Source: Actinomycetota bacterium
GTDB lineage: Bacteria; Actinomycetota; Actinomycetes; Nanopelagicales; Nanopelagicaceae
DNA length: 5,594 nucleotides
Direction: 5' to 3'
Assembly (NCBI GenBank): GCA_947377725.1
Contig: CANCGX010000061.1
Coordinates: 1-5,594, forward strand
Shown here: positions 1 through 5,594 of the stretch, piece by piece
How positions within the stretch are numbered: the stretch's first letter is position 1
Layout of the letters: the number at the start of each line of letters is the position of its first letter
Program-made: the position numbers and the translations under genes
The notes under the pieces: model-generated
What the model was told of the DNA's origin: nothing
The model's input: the letters and a program-made list of their open reading frames with translations, nothing else
The model's database searches: none

Positions 1-2117
1 TTGCCTACCTTGTACGCCGTTTAGATGAGAACACATCTGACGAGAACTACTTGAAAGCGGCTTTCGAAATCGGAAGCAACCCAAGTAAATTCGCCGAGCA
101 GAAAACTCGTTTTGAAAATTCAGTACGCGAACGTCACACAATTTCAACAACTTCTCGTAGGCATCAACCAGATCCCGTTGACTATTCAACTTTTCATAAT
201 CAAGCCTCCGGAGATCCAACGGAACCTAAATACATTGCGGCAGTTATTGAGGAAATTGATCGCGTTCGTAATCACGACATGACAATTCCGATTGTCATAA
301 ATGGTGATGAGGTAACAACTGATCAATGTGAAGATGGAACTGATCCCGGCGATAACGCGCAGGTTTGGTATTCCTATTGTGTTGCGAATGAAAAGTTGAT
401 TGATAAGGCTGTCTCTGTTGCGACAAGCGGTGTTTCTTCTTGGAGTACTAAGAGTGTCGTCGAGCGCAAAGAGATACTTTTCAACGTTGCAAACGTCATG
501 CACGAACAACGAGCACGCACCATCGCTGTCATGTCGAGAGATGCCGGCAAGACTGTTTCAGAGGCGGATCCGGAAGTTAGCGAAGCAATTGACTTTGCTC
601 GCTACTATGCAACAACAGGAGTAGACAACAACGATTCACGACCTATGGGCGTAGTACTAGTTGTTCCACCGTGGAATTTCCCTTATGCAATCCCTGCGGG
701 CGGTGTTTGTGCAGCTTTAGCAGCAGGAAATACTGTGATTTTGAAGCCTGCGCCAGAAACTGTTGCAACTGCCTGGCTTCTTGCCCAACAACTTTGGGAA
801 GGCGGAGTTCCACATGATGCTCTGCAATTTGTTCCAACTCGTGATGATGAATCCGGCAAACACCTAGTTACCCACGACGGTGTTCAAGCTCTAATTTTGA
901 CTGGAGCATTTGATACGGCAAATATGTTTATGGGCTGGAAATCTGAACTTAATTTGCTCGCAGAGACGAGCGGTAAGAACTCTCTCGTAGTTTCAGCGTG
1001 TGCCGATATTGATGCCGCCGTAAAAGATTTGGTGCAATCTGCTTTCGGGCACGCAGGTCAAAAATGTAGCGCCGCCTCACTTGGAATCATTGTTGAGAGT
1101 ATTTACAAAGATCCATCTTTCACTCGCCAACTTATAGATGATGTCACAACGCTGAAAGTTGGAGCAGGCTGGAATTTCAGCACAACCGTAGGCGCTGTCA
1201 TTCGACAGCCAGAAGGTGCGTTACATAGAGCACTAACGTCACTTGATGAAGGTGAGTCGTGGCTTGTTGAACCAAAGCAACTAGATGATGCAGGACAGTT
1301 GTGGAGCCCTGGAGTTAAAGTAGGAATTAAGCCAAGATCTTGGAGCCATCAAAATGAATGGTTTGGTCCAGTACTTGGTTTGATGGTTGCTCCAGATCTA
1401 AAGACTGCGATTGAATGGCAGAACGCAACAGAGTTCGGGCTAACTGCCGGAATTCACTCACTCGATGCTGATGAATGTGCGCTTTGGATGGATTCCGTTG
1501 AAGCGGGTAATTTGTACATCAACCGTGGAATCACAGGCGCGATTGTTCAACGCCAACCATTTGGCGGTTGGAAGCGCTCAAGTGTGGGAGCAAATGCAAA
1601 AGCCGGCGGCCCAAACTACGTTCACACTCTTCGCAATTGGTCTCCATTGCAGGATTCACGCGCAGCAAAATGGTCAGTTGATGAATGGTGGAAGAAGGTT
1701 GGAAGCAAAGCCATTGATGCAACAGGGCTAACCGTTGAGAAGAATTATCAGCGGTACCGCAAGCCTTTGGCGCCTATTATCGTGCGAGTTGATGATTCGA
1801 CTTCAAATGAAGATGTCTCCTTGATTAATTACATTGCTCAGCTCACGGGAACTGAAGTTCTGTGGAGTACAGCCACAGCAGAGAGTTTTGATGATCTGAT
1901 TGCTCGCGCACAATACAAAGTGCGTTGGCTATCAAGTGAAGCGGCTCCTCGCAAAGAGTTGCTTGCAAAGGGAGTTTCACTCGACAGTCGCCCAATCGCA
2001 CAACGCGGTGATATCGAAGCACCACGTTGGTTGTTGGAGCAGTCTGTTGCGATTACTTACCACCGTTACGGAAATATCAACGGTGGCCCAAAGCCTGTTT
2101 GTAAAGGATTAGCTTAA
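1..2117 (+). CDS. putA: Bifunctional proline dehydrogenase / L-glutamate-gamma-semialdehyde dehydrogenase (PutA), 5' partial
   Basis: PutA oxidises proline to pyrroline-5-carboxylate on an FAD barrel, then oxidises glutamate semialdehyde to glutamate with NAD+. The frame is open to the left edge (first full codon at 3), so about 704 residues are visible and roughly the first 450 are missing, judging from usual family lengths. The first visible residues, AYLVRRLDENTSDENYL, match the last proline dehydrogenase motif, whose paired Arg bind the proline carboxylate. The ALDH domain follows: PWNFPYAIPAGG with the oxyanion Asn (codon 675-677), LLAETSGKN with the catalytic Glu (963-965), and GHAGQKCSAAS with the nucleophilic Cys (1065-1067). 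QPFGGWKRSSVG comes near the domain end. About 170 further residues end in a YHRYGN motif, as in longer actinobacterial PutAs. All key residues are present, so the enzyme looks functional. A TTG at 51 lies inside the conserved region and is not the start. Confidence 0.95.
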   Translation, partial: AYLVRRLDENTSDENYLKAAFEIGSNPSKFAEQKTRFENSVRERHTISTTSRRHQPDPVDYSTFHNQASGDPTEPKYIAAVIEEIDRVRNHDMTIPIVINGDEVTTDQCEDGTDPGDNAQVWYSYCVANEKLIDKAVSVATSGVSSWSTKSVVERKEILFNVANVMHEQRARTIAVMSRDAGKTVSEADPEVSEAIDFARYYATTGVDNNDSRPMGVVLVVPPWNFPYAIPAGGVCAALAAGNTVILKPAPETVATAWLLAQQLWEGGVPHDALQFVPTRDDESGKHLVTHDGVQALILTGAFDTANMFMGWKSELNLLAETSGKNSLVVSACADIDAAVKDLVQSAFGHAGQKCSAASLGIIVESIYKDPSFTRQLIDDVTTLKVGAGWNFSTTVGAVIRQPEGALHRALTSLDEGESWLVEPKQLDDAGQLWSPGVKVGIKPRSWSHQNEWFGPVLGLMVAPDLKTAIEWQNATEFGLTAGIHSLDADECALWMDSVEAGNLYINRGITGAIVQRQPFGGWKRSSVGANAKAGGPNYVHTLRNWSPLQDSRAAKWSVDEWWKKVGSKAIDATGLTVEKNYQRYRKPLAPIIVRVDDSTSNEDVSLINYIAQLTGTEVLWSTATAESFDDLIARAQYKVRWLSSEAAPRKELLAKGVSLDSRPIAQRGDIEAPRWLLEQSVAITYHRYGNINGGPKPVCKGLA

Positions 2118-2120
2118 AAA

Positions 2121-3782
2121 TTAATTCCCATCCCACTTTGTCATTTCACGACGAAGTGGGTCGAGTCCCATTGGGCCAATAGCAAGTGCATAACTATGGA
2201 ATTTCTTGATATCGAAAATGGCGCCTAAGCGCTTCTTTGCATCCTCGCGAATTTCCATCCACACACGTTCGCCAACTTTGTATGAGATCGCTTGGCCTGG
2301 CCAACCGAGGTAACGCTCGATTTCACTCTTGGCAAAATCCGGCGCCATCAAAGCACGATTAACAAGAAGATCGTATGCAGAATCTGCGTTCCACACATTT
2401 CCATCGAAATCTTTGTAACCAAGGTGCATGCCAATATCGACTACAACGCGAGCTGCACGAAGCGCTTGCCCTGCAAGGTATCCAAGTTCAAGTGATGGCT
2501 CATCGAATGCGCCTAATTCATCCATGAAACGCTCGGCATACAGCGCCCAGCCCTCTCCATAACCGCTTATCCACGCATCCGTGCGTTGAAAACGGCTCAA
2601 GCGATCTTTCTCAAGATTCGCAGTCGCAAATTGCAAGTGGTGTCCAGGAACTGCTTCGTGATACCAAGTGGAAGCAATGTGCCAGAAGTTAAAAGTGGTG
2701 TGGCCGAGCGTTGGGTACCACGTAGTGCCAGGCCTTGATAAATCTTCACTTGGAGGCATGTAATAAGGTGCGGCTGCAGATCCTTCTGGTGCAATGCGCG
2801 CATCACAAAATGCAATTGATGGGTCGATATCAAAATATTTCCCATTAAGTGCAATAACTGCTTCTTGAGTAAAGTCCTTCAATTTTTGAAGAAGTGCATC
2901 TTCTCCTTCGATGCGGTGAAGTTCCGCATTTTCACAATAGTCCGCAACTTCAGCAAGAGTTTTTCCTTTTAGACCAAGCTTCTCTGCTGCAAGGTACATG
3001 CGATCGTTAATTCGTTTTAGATCATCCATGCCCCATTCGTATGTCGCACGTAAATCTAAATTTGCACCAGTGAAATATCTTGCCCACGGTGCATAACGTG
3101 CTTCACCTACGGCATCTACTTCAGTTGACCGTGGTGCATGAACATTGCGCATCCAATCAGACATTTTGATCGAAGCAGCTTCTGCGCTCTTCGCCGCTTC
3201 ATGCAGAGCAGGATATTTACCTTCCGCATCAATATCTTTTGCAAAAGATTGGTAATTTCCAGAACCGTGTGTTTGAAGTTGGTCTGCGATAACGTCAACT
3301 TGGCGACGAGCAGTGCCAAGACCCTTTGAGTGCATCTCTTCGATTGTGGATTTCCACGACTCAAGTGCGGCTCCAACAGCATTGAGGCGAGCAGCAATAT
3401 TCTTAATTGCTTCTTCACCCTCAGTAGGCATGATTGTAAAAATTGATCGGATGTTGGATGCAGGATTCACAATCGGGCTATATGCGATGAAACGCTCGTT
3501 AGACTCGTAAATAATTAAGCCCGATTCAAGACGCTCAATCAGAACTTCCTTCGCGATTCGATCCACTTCGTCAGTCGGTTCAAGCGCCCTTGCCTTATCC
3601 AAGACAGAACGGACATATGCAGCTTCCTCGGCGGCATGCCCCGTCGAGAAATCATCCAAAAGGTGGTCATACCCAGGGATGCCCAAGGCCGTGGCTGCCA
3701 TCGGGCTCATCCGAGCCGAGGTGTCTATATATTCGTCGGAAAGGGCAAAAATGGCTGAACGATGTCCGGATGAAGTAGTCAT
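2121..3782 (-). CDS. DUF885 family protein, putative zinc metallopeptidase
   Basis: This complete 553-residue protein has a usual length for DUF885 (PF05960), a mostly uncharacterised family with a metallopeptidase-like active site. The family signatures are all present. HEAVPGHHLQ starts at residue 375 (2637-2660) and has the HExxxGHH form, with probable metal-binding His375 and His381 or His382 and a candidate catalytic Glu376. GYGEGWALYAE follows at 407-417, where Glu410 is a candidate third ligand. A C-terminal GWPGQAISYKVG lies at 493-504. No signal peptide, lipobox or membrane segment is visible, so it is probably cytoplasmic, unlike the lipoprotein members of the family. The ATG at 3782 is preferred over the internal Met25 because residues 12-45 (SDEYIDTSARMSP and onwards) fit the family's N-terminal pattern. 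The ribosome site is weak (GGAT, 5 bases upstream). The family is secure; the substrate and peptidase activity are unknown. Confidence 0.88.
   Translation of the reverse strand: MTTSSGHRSAIFALSDEYIDTSARMSPMAATALGIPGYDHLLDDFSTGHAAEEAAYVRSVLDKARALEPTDEVDRIAKEVLIERLESGLIIYESNERFIAYSPIVNPASNIRSIFTIMPTEGEEAIKNIAARLNAVGAALESWKSTIEEMHSKGLGTARRQVDVIADQLQTHGSGNYQSFAKDIDAEGKYPALHEAAKSAEAASIKMSDWMRNVHAPRSTEVDAVGEARYAPWARYFTGANLDLRATYEWGMDDLKRINDRMYLAAEKLGLKGKTLAEVADYCENAELHRIEGEDALLQKLKDFTQEAVIALNGKYFDIDPSIAFCDARIAPEGSAAAPYYMPPSEDLSRPGTTWYPTLGHTTFNFWHIASTWYHEAVPGHHLQFATANLEKDRLSRFQRTDAWISGYGEGWALYAERFMDELGAFDEPSLELGYLAGQALRAARVVVDIGMHLGYKDFDGNVWNADSAYDLLVNRALMAPDFAKSEIERYLGWPGQAISYKVGERVWMEIREDAKKRLGAIFDIKKFHSYALAIGPMGLDPLRREMTKWDGN
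2132..2160. terminator. Possible hairpin at the convergent gene ends
   Basis: An inverted repeat pairs 2132-2140 (CCCACTTTG) with 2152-2160 (CGAAGTGGG): nine pairs including one G-T, with an 11-base loop. It lies inside the last codons of the minus-strand DUF885 gene and just past the putA stop. On the minus strand a run of five T follows only after about 10 bases; on the plus strand no T run follows. It is therefore not a textbook intrinsic terminator, although it is the only hairpin I see between two genes that both need to end here. Confidence 0.3.
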
Positions 3783-3841
3783 GGCTTATCCAACCAAAAA
3801 TATTTCAAAATAGTTGCTCTTGGCTGTAACCAATCACCCCC

Positions 3842-3868
3842 GGAATTCGTCTTACTTAGTAGAAGTCC
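3842..3868 (+). promoter_or_regulatory. Candidate ECF-type promoter upstream of the micropeptide-sigma cluster
   Basis: GGAATT (3842-3847), a 17-base spacer and GTCC (3865-3868) resemble the GGAA(C/T) -35 and (C)GTC -10 elements used by many ECF sigma factors. The predicted start would leave a leader of about 30 bases before the micropeptide. The match is short and could be chance. It lies in the 120-base divergent gap 3783-3902, which must also hold the promoter of the minus-strand DUF885 gene. There I see only AT-rich sequence near 3800-3813 and an imperfect TTGG/CCAA dyad at 3820-3833, with no convincing sigma-70 promoter. Confidence 0.22.
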
Positions 3869-3888
3869 CCCAATTCCATCTCATACCT

Positions 3889-3895
3889 AAAGGAG
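3889..3895 (+). promoter_or_regulatory. Ribosome binding site of the micropeptide
   Basis: AAAGGAG lies 7 bases before the ATG at 3903. It is at least as good as the sites of the longer genes downstream and is the main reason to treat the 22-codon frame as translated. Confidence 0.6.
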
Positions 3896-3902
3896 CCCCA
3901 AA

Positions 3903-3971
3903 ATGGCCGCACTTTTGCTACTACCGCTACTCCCATTCCTCGCTATTGGCTTCATCCTCCTCGGAGAATAA
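3903..3971 (+). CDS. 22-residue hydrophobic micropeptide, single membrane segment
   Basis: This short frame begins ATG GCC GCA and ends GGA GAA TAA. Its product starts MAALLLLPLLPFL and ends GFILLGE. Nearly every residue is hydrophobic, with Leu dominant, two Pro and a single charged residue at the C-terminus, so it should form one membrane-spanning helix. Support for translation is a strong AAAGGAG site at 7-base spacing and placement 26 bases before the next start, in the same direction. The coding strand is pyrimidine-rich, as Leu/Pro/Phe codons require. I recognise no family; it does not look like KdpF. It could be a small membrane regulator or subunit, or a leader peptide whose translation affects the genes downstream. 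No function can be assigned. Confidence 0.55.
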   Translation: MAALLLLPLLPFLAIGFILLGE

Positions 3972-3997
3972 GTCTTACCTTCTAAAATAGGAGCACG

Positions 3998-4456
3998 ATG
4001 AAAAAGATCGCTACCGCACTGACCGCGCTGCTTGTTATAAGCCTGGGCGTTCAAGTTGCAGATGCCGCAAATAAGCCTGTCACGTCGAGTAAGAACTCTT
4101 TCTCGGGCAGCAAGTTTTTTTTCCTGAAGACTTCCCATTCGCTTTTGAAGCCTGTTGCACTTGAAACTGCTCCTGCTTTAGTACTTTCGGCTCCATCGCT
4201 TTCACTCGTTATTCCTTCAATCAGCTTGGAAAGCGAGACAGTCTCTCTAGAATCTGAAACCGTGGAGATTGAAAGCCATACCGTTTCTATTGAATCTGAA
4301 ACAGTCGAAACCGAATCTGAAACAGCTTCTCTAGAGTCACACGGTCGCGAACTTTCCCATGACAACAACTCAGATCATTCGAAGTCTTCTCCTTCCTCAC
4401 ATCAGCTCCATGAAATGTCAGCTGGAGTCACTAAAGAAGAAGGACGTCGCGACTAA
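3998..4456 (+). CDS. Exported protein with six tandem 7-residue repeats
   Basis: The 152-residue product starts MKKIATALTALLVISLGVQ, a clear Sec signal peptide with a Lys pair and a hydrophobic core. ADA at 21-23 offers an AxA cleavage site, leaving about 129 mature residues. The mature part has a Ser/Lys-rich start with a FFF triplet (40-42) and then a Leu/Pro/Ser stretch (49-75). Six repeats follow at 76-117, typified by SLESETV, and the tail is polar, rich in His, Ser and Asp/Glu. There is no Cys, no LPxTG sorting signal and no second membrane segment, so it is probably released or loosely wall-associated. The start is fixed by TAGGAG 4 bases upstream and by the signal peptide. It lies 26 bases after the micropeptide and 30 bases before the sigma factor gene, which suggests one operon. 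I recognise no family. It may be a structural or envelope protein, or a target of the adjoining sigma factor. Confidence 0.78.
   Translation: MKKIATALTALLVISLGVQVADAANKPVTSSKNSFSGSKFFFLKTSHSLLKPVALETAPALVLSAPSLSLVIPSISLESETVSLESETVEIESHTVSIESETVETESETASLESHGRELSHDNNSDHSKSSPSSHQLHEMSAGVTKEEGRRD
4223..4348 (+). repeat. Six tandem 21-base units encoding [SE]-x-E-S-[EH]-T-V heptads
   Basis: The units read SLESETV, SLESETV, EIESHTV, SIESETV, ETESETA and SLESHGR, the last one degenerate. Codons vary silently between units (Ser as AGC, TCT or TCA; Leu as TTG or CTA; Val as GTC, GTG or GTT). The repeat is therefore kept better at protein level than at DNA level and is not a recent slippage product. 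Hydrophobic residues fall at unit positions 2 and 7, a 5/2 spacing rather than the 3/4 spacing of a coiled coil. The beta-branched Thr and Val suggest extended or beta structure. Confidence 0.85.
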
Positions 4457-4486
4457 GATTCCGTGAGGCTAACTTAGGAGTTTTTC

Positions 4487-5056
4487 ATGGTCAACGGCAG
4501 GGTCACCGAAGTGAGGCCCGACTCTGCCCCGCACGATGTTGATCACCTCGTGCAAGAAGCCAGCAATGGAAGCGACAATGCTTTCATTGCATTATGGAAG
4601 ATTTTCTACCCGAAGCTTCTCAATTATTTGCGACGTTTTTCACAAGATGCTGAAGATCTTTGTTCGGAAGTTTGGATAAGAATTGCAGGGTCCATTAAAG
4701 GTTTCCCCGGTAATGGATCTGCATTCCAAGCTTGGATCTTCACCATTGCAAGAAATCTAGCGATAGATCATGTGCGAAAGAACAAGCGCCGGGGTGACTC
4801 GGTAGAACTGCGAGATGATGATTGGATAAAGAGTGACTCAACATCGGTTGAAATCACTGATTTATTAGATCGACTTCCTGCGGATCAAGCAGAAATTATT
4901 TTACTAAGAGTTGTAGTCGGATTCAGTGTTGAAGAAGTAAGCCAGATAACAGGTAAGACAGAATCAAATGTGAAAGTACTTTCACACAGAGGTTTAAATA
5001 AACTCAAAGCTGAGTTAGAAGCAAGCGGATACAAAGCGAGAGGAGGAGAGAAATGA
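4487..5056 (+). CDS. ECF-type RNA polymerase sigma factor
   Basis: This 189-residue protein has the two-domain layout and length of extracytoplasmic function sigma factors. Region 2 spans about residues 18-102. It includes DAEDLCSEVWIRIA (54-67), the core-binding region 2.2, and FQAWIFTIARNLAIDHVRK (80-98), the -10 recognition region, followed by a basic NKRR. A short acidic linker leads to region 4 (about 126-178). That region starts LPADQAEIILLRVV and ends in a helix-turn-helix, GFSVEEVSQITGKTESNVKV then HRGLNKLK, which would read the -35 element. TAGGAG 6 bases before ATG 4487 fixes the start. The stop overlaps the next gene by ATGA, the usual arrangement for a sigma factor and its membrane-bound inhibitor. 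I cannot assign an ECF group. It probably also transcribes its own upstream genes, but that is inference. Confidence 0.93.
   Translation: MVNGRVTEVRPDSAPHDVDHLVQEASNGSDNAFIALWKIFYPKLLNYLRRFSQDAEDLCSEVWIRIAGSIKGFPGNGSAFQAWIFTIARNLAIDHVRKNKRRGDSVELRDDDWIKSDSTSVEITDLLDRLPADQAEIILLRVVVGFSVEEVSQITGKTESNVKVLSHRGLNKLKAELEASGYKARGGEK
5041..5048 (+). promoter_or_regulatory. Strong ribosome binding site of the sigma partner gene
   Basis: AGGAGGAG lies inside the last codons of the sigma gene, 6 bases (counted from AGGAGG) before the ATG at 5053. It supports that start and fits coupled, roughly stoichiometric translation of the pair. Confidence 0.75.
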
Positions 5057-5594
5057 GCGCAGATATCTCAATAACTGACTCTGAATCGATCCTCTCTAAT
5101 TTTGATGAAATCCGCGACGGTGAGTTTGCTGAACTTGCGTCTGCTTTGCGGGACTTGTCCTCCATGCCAGAGACATTGGCAATGGGAACACCTCCGCTGC
5201 TCCCATCACAGGTAACTCAAGTTATTTCCGCAATAGGTCGAAGCGCAAGACGTACGGCCGCGATTGTGACAGCTGCGTCCAGCGCACTTATCGCCACAGC
5301 TCTTGCAGCTGCTGCAATAACGGGAGTTGGACCAAAACCGGTTGTGAATTTTGCCAAGTCAACGGTGCGAGCCATCGAAAATGAAACTAAGCGAATTTTT
5401 AATATTTCTCCATCGCCTGAAGTAACAGTGGCTCCGACTGAAAGCGCGATTCCGAGCACTTCTTCTACTCCAAGCACCTCACCATCAGAACAATCAACAT
5501 CTCCAAGCCCTTCACCATCACCTACAGAATCGCATAGCGCCGTTTTACCACTTCTCCCTCTGCCACTTCCTACAGATGACGCTAAGCATGACCA
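5053..5594 (+). CDS. Probable membrane-bound anti-sigma factor, 3' partial
   Basis: The frame stays open to the right edge; 180 residues are visible. It overlaps the sigma stop by ATGA and has a very strong ribosome site. Residues 1-68 are polar and probably cytoplasmic, with an acidic, helix-prone start (DSESILSNFDEIRDGEFAEL) and an Arg-rich GRSARR just before the membrane. Residues 69-93 form one Ala-rich membrane helix (AAIVTAASSALIATALAAAA). Outside it lie a short Lys/Arg-containing region (94-117), a Ser/Thr/Pro-rich stretch (about 119-160), then LPLLPLPLP and an acidic end. This N-in topology and genetic coupling fit an anti-sigma factor. No Cys is visible, so the HxxxCxxC zinc motif of ZAS anti-sigma factors is absent, and I recognise no known sigma-binding domain. 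The role rests on context and topology. A wall-linked sensor or other membrane protein remains possible. Confidence 0.7.
   Translation, partial: MSADISITDSESILSNFDEIRDGEFAELASALRDLSSMPETLAMGTPPLLPSQVTQVISAIGRSARRTAAIVTAASSALIATALAAAAITGVGPKPVVNFAKSTVRAIENETKRIFNISPSPEVTVAPTESAIPSTSSTPSTSPSEQSTSPSPSPSPTESHSAVLPLLPLPLPTDDAKHD
5257..5331 (+). other. Predicted transmembrane helix of the sigma partner protein
   Basis: Residues 69-93 are uncharged and Ala/Ile/Leu/Val-rich. They are flanked by GRSARR on the N-terminal side and GPKP on the C-terminal side. The positive-inside rule favours a cytoplasmic N-terminus, although the C-terminal flank also carries some Lys and Arg. Confidence 0.7.
5455..5526 (+). 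repeat. Low-complexity Ser/Thr/Pro segment in the extracytoplasmic region
   Basis: Residues 135-158 are almost wholly Ser, Thr and Pro, including SPSPSPSPT. Such segments act as extended, often glycosylated linkers through the actinobacterial cell wall. Here it would hold the distal part of the protein away from the membrane. Confidence 0.65.

Noticed and set aside
186..509. Open frame of 107 codons on the minus strand within putA
   Set aside because: The plus strand encodes continuous PutA sequence here, and the minus-strand product has no recognisable motif.
2597..2854. Minus-strand frame of 85 codons inside the DUF885 gene
   Set aside because: It overlaps the HEAVPGHH active-site coding region in another frame, and the conserved DUF885 motifs define the real frame.
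3820..3833. TTGG/CCAA dyad in the divergent intergenic region as an operator
   Set aside because: Only four bases per arm pair cleanly, which is too little to claim a regulator site.
3887..4138. Open frame of 83 codons on the minus strand across the micropeptide and the start of the exported protein
   Set aside because: It runs through both start regions of the plus-strand genes, has no recognisable product, and its position against the operon direction makes it a shadow.
4051..4368. Open frame of 105 codons on the minus strand antisense to the exported repeat protein
   Set aside because: Its repetitive Ser/Thr/Val product is just the mirror of the heptad repeats. It has no operon context, and the plus-strand gene has a signal peptide and ribosome site.
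5217..5477. Open frame of 86 codons on the minus strand at the right edge
   Set aside because: It is antisense to the Ala-rich membrane helix and stalk of the sigma partner, which has a strong ribosome site and ATGA coupling. The Ala/Val-rich product reflects the opposite strand's composition.

Overview
The window looks like chromosomal DNA from a low-to-moderate GC actinobacterium. GC looks mid-40s percent by eye; I did not compute it. The long bifunctional PutA, the DUF885 metalloprotein, and an ECF sigma factor translationally coupled to a one-pass membrane protein would all fit a streamlined freshwater actinobacterium of the acI/Nanopelagicales type. That placement is inference, because no marker gene is present. 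I see no tRNA, rRNA, CRISPR array, insertion sequence or phage gene.

Left part (1-2117, + strand): the 3' two-thirds of a putA-like gene for proline catabolism. Its reading frame is open at the left edge, so the gene starts outside the window. The visible protein begins in the last motif of the proline dehydrogenase barrel. It continues through a complete glutamate-semialdehyde dehydrogenase domain and a C-terminal extension. Middle part (2121-3782, - strand): a complete DUF885 family putative zinc metallopeptidase, convergent with putA; only 3 bases separate the two stop codons.

Right part (3783-5594, + strand): a divergent 120-base intergenic region followed by four tightly packed genes that look like one transcription unit. 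In order they are: (i) an unlisted 22-residue hydrophobic micropeptide with a strong ribosome binding site; (ii) a 152-residue exported protein with six tandem 7-residue repeats of the form [SE]-x-E-S-[EH]-T-V; (iii) an ECF-type sigma factor; and (iv) a one-pass membrane protein that overlaps the sigma stop codon by ATGA, is probably its anti-sigma factor, and is cut by the right edge. A weak ECF-like promoter (GGAATT, 17 bases, GTCC) sits upstream of the micropeptide.

The right-hand cluster is the unusual part. A sigma/anti-sigma pair appears to be co-transcribed with a micropeptide and a repeat-bearing exported protein, which suggests an autoregulated cell-envelope module. Its signal and purpose cannot be read from the sequence.
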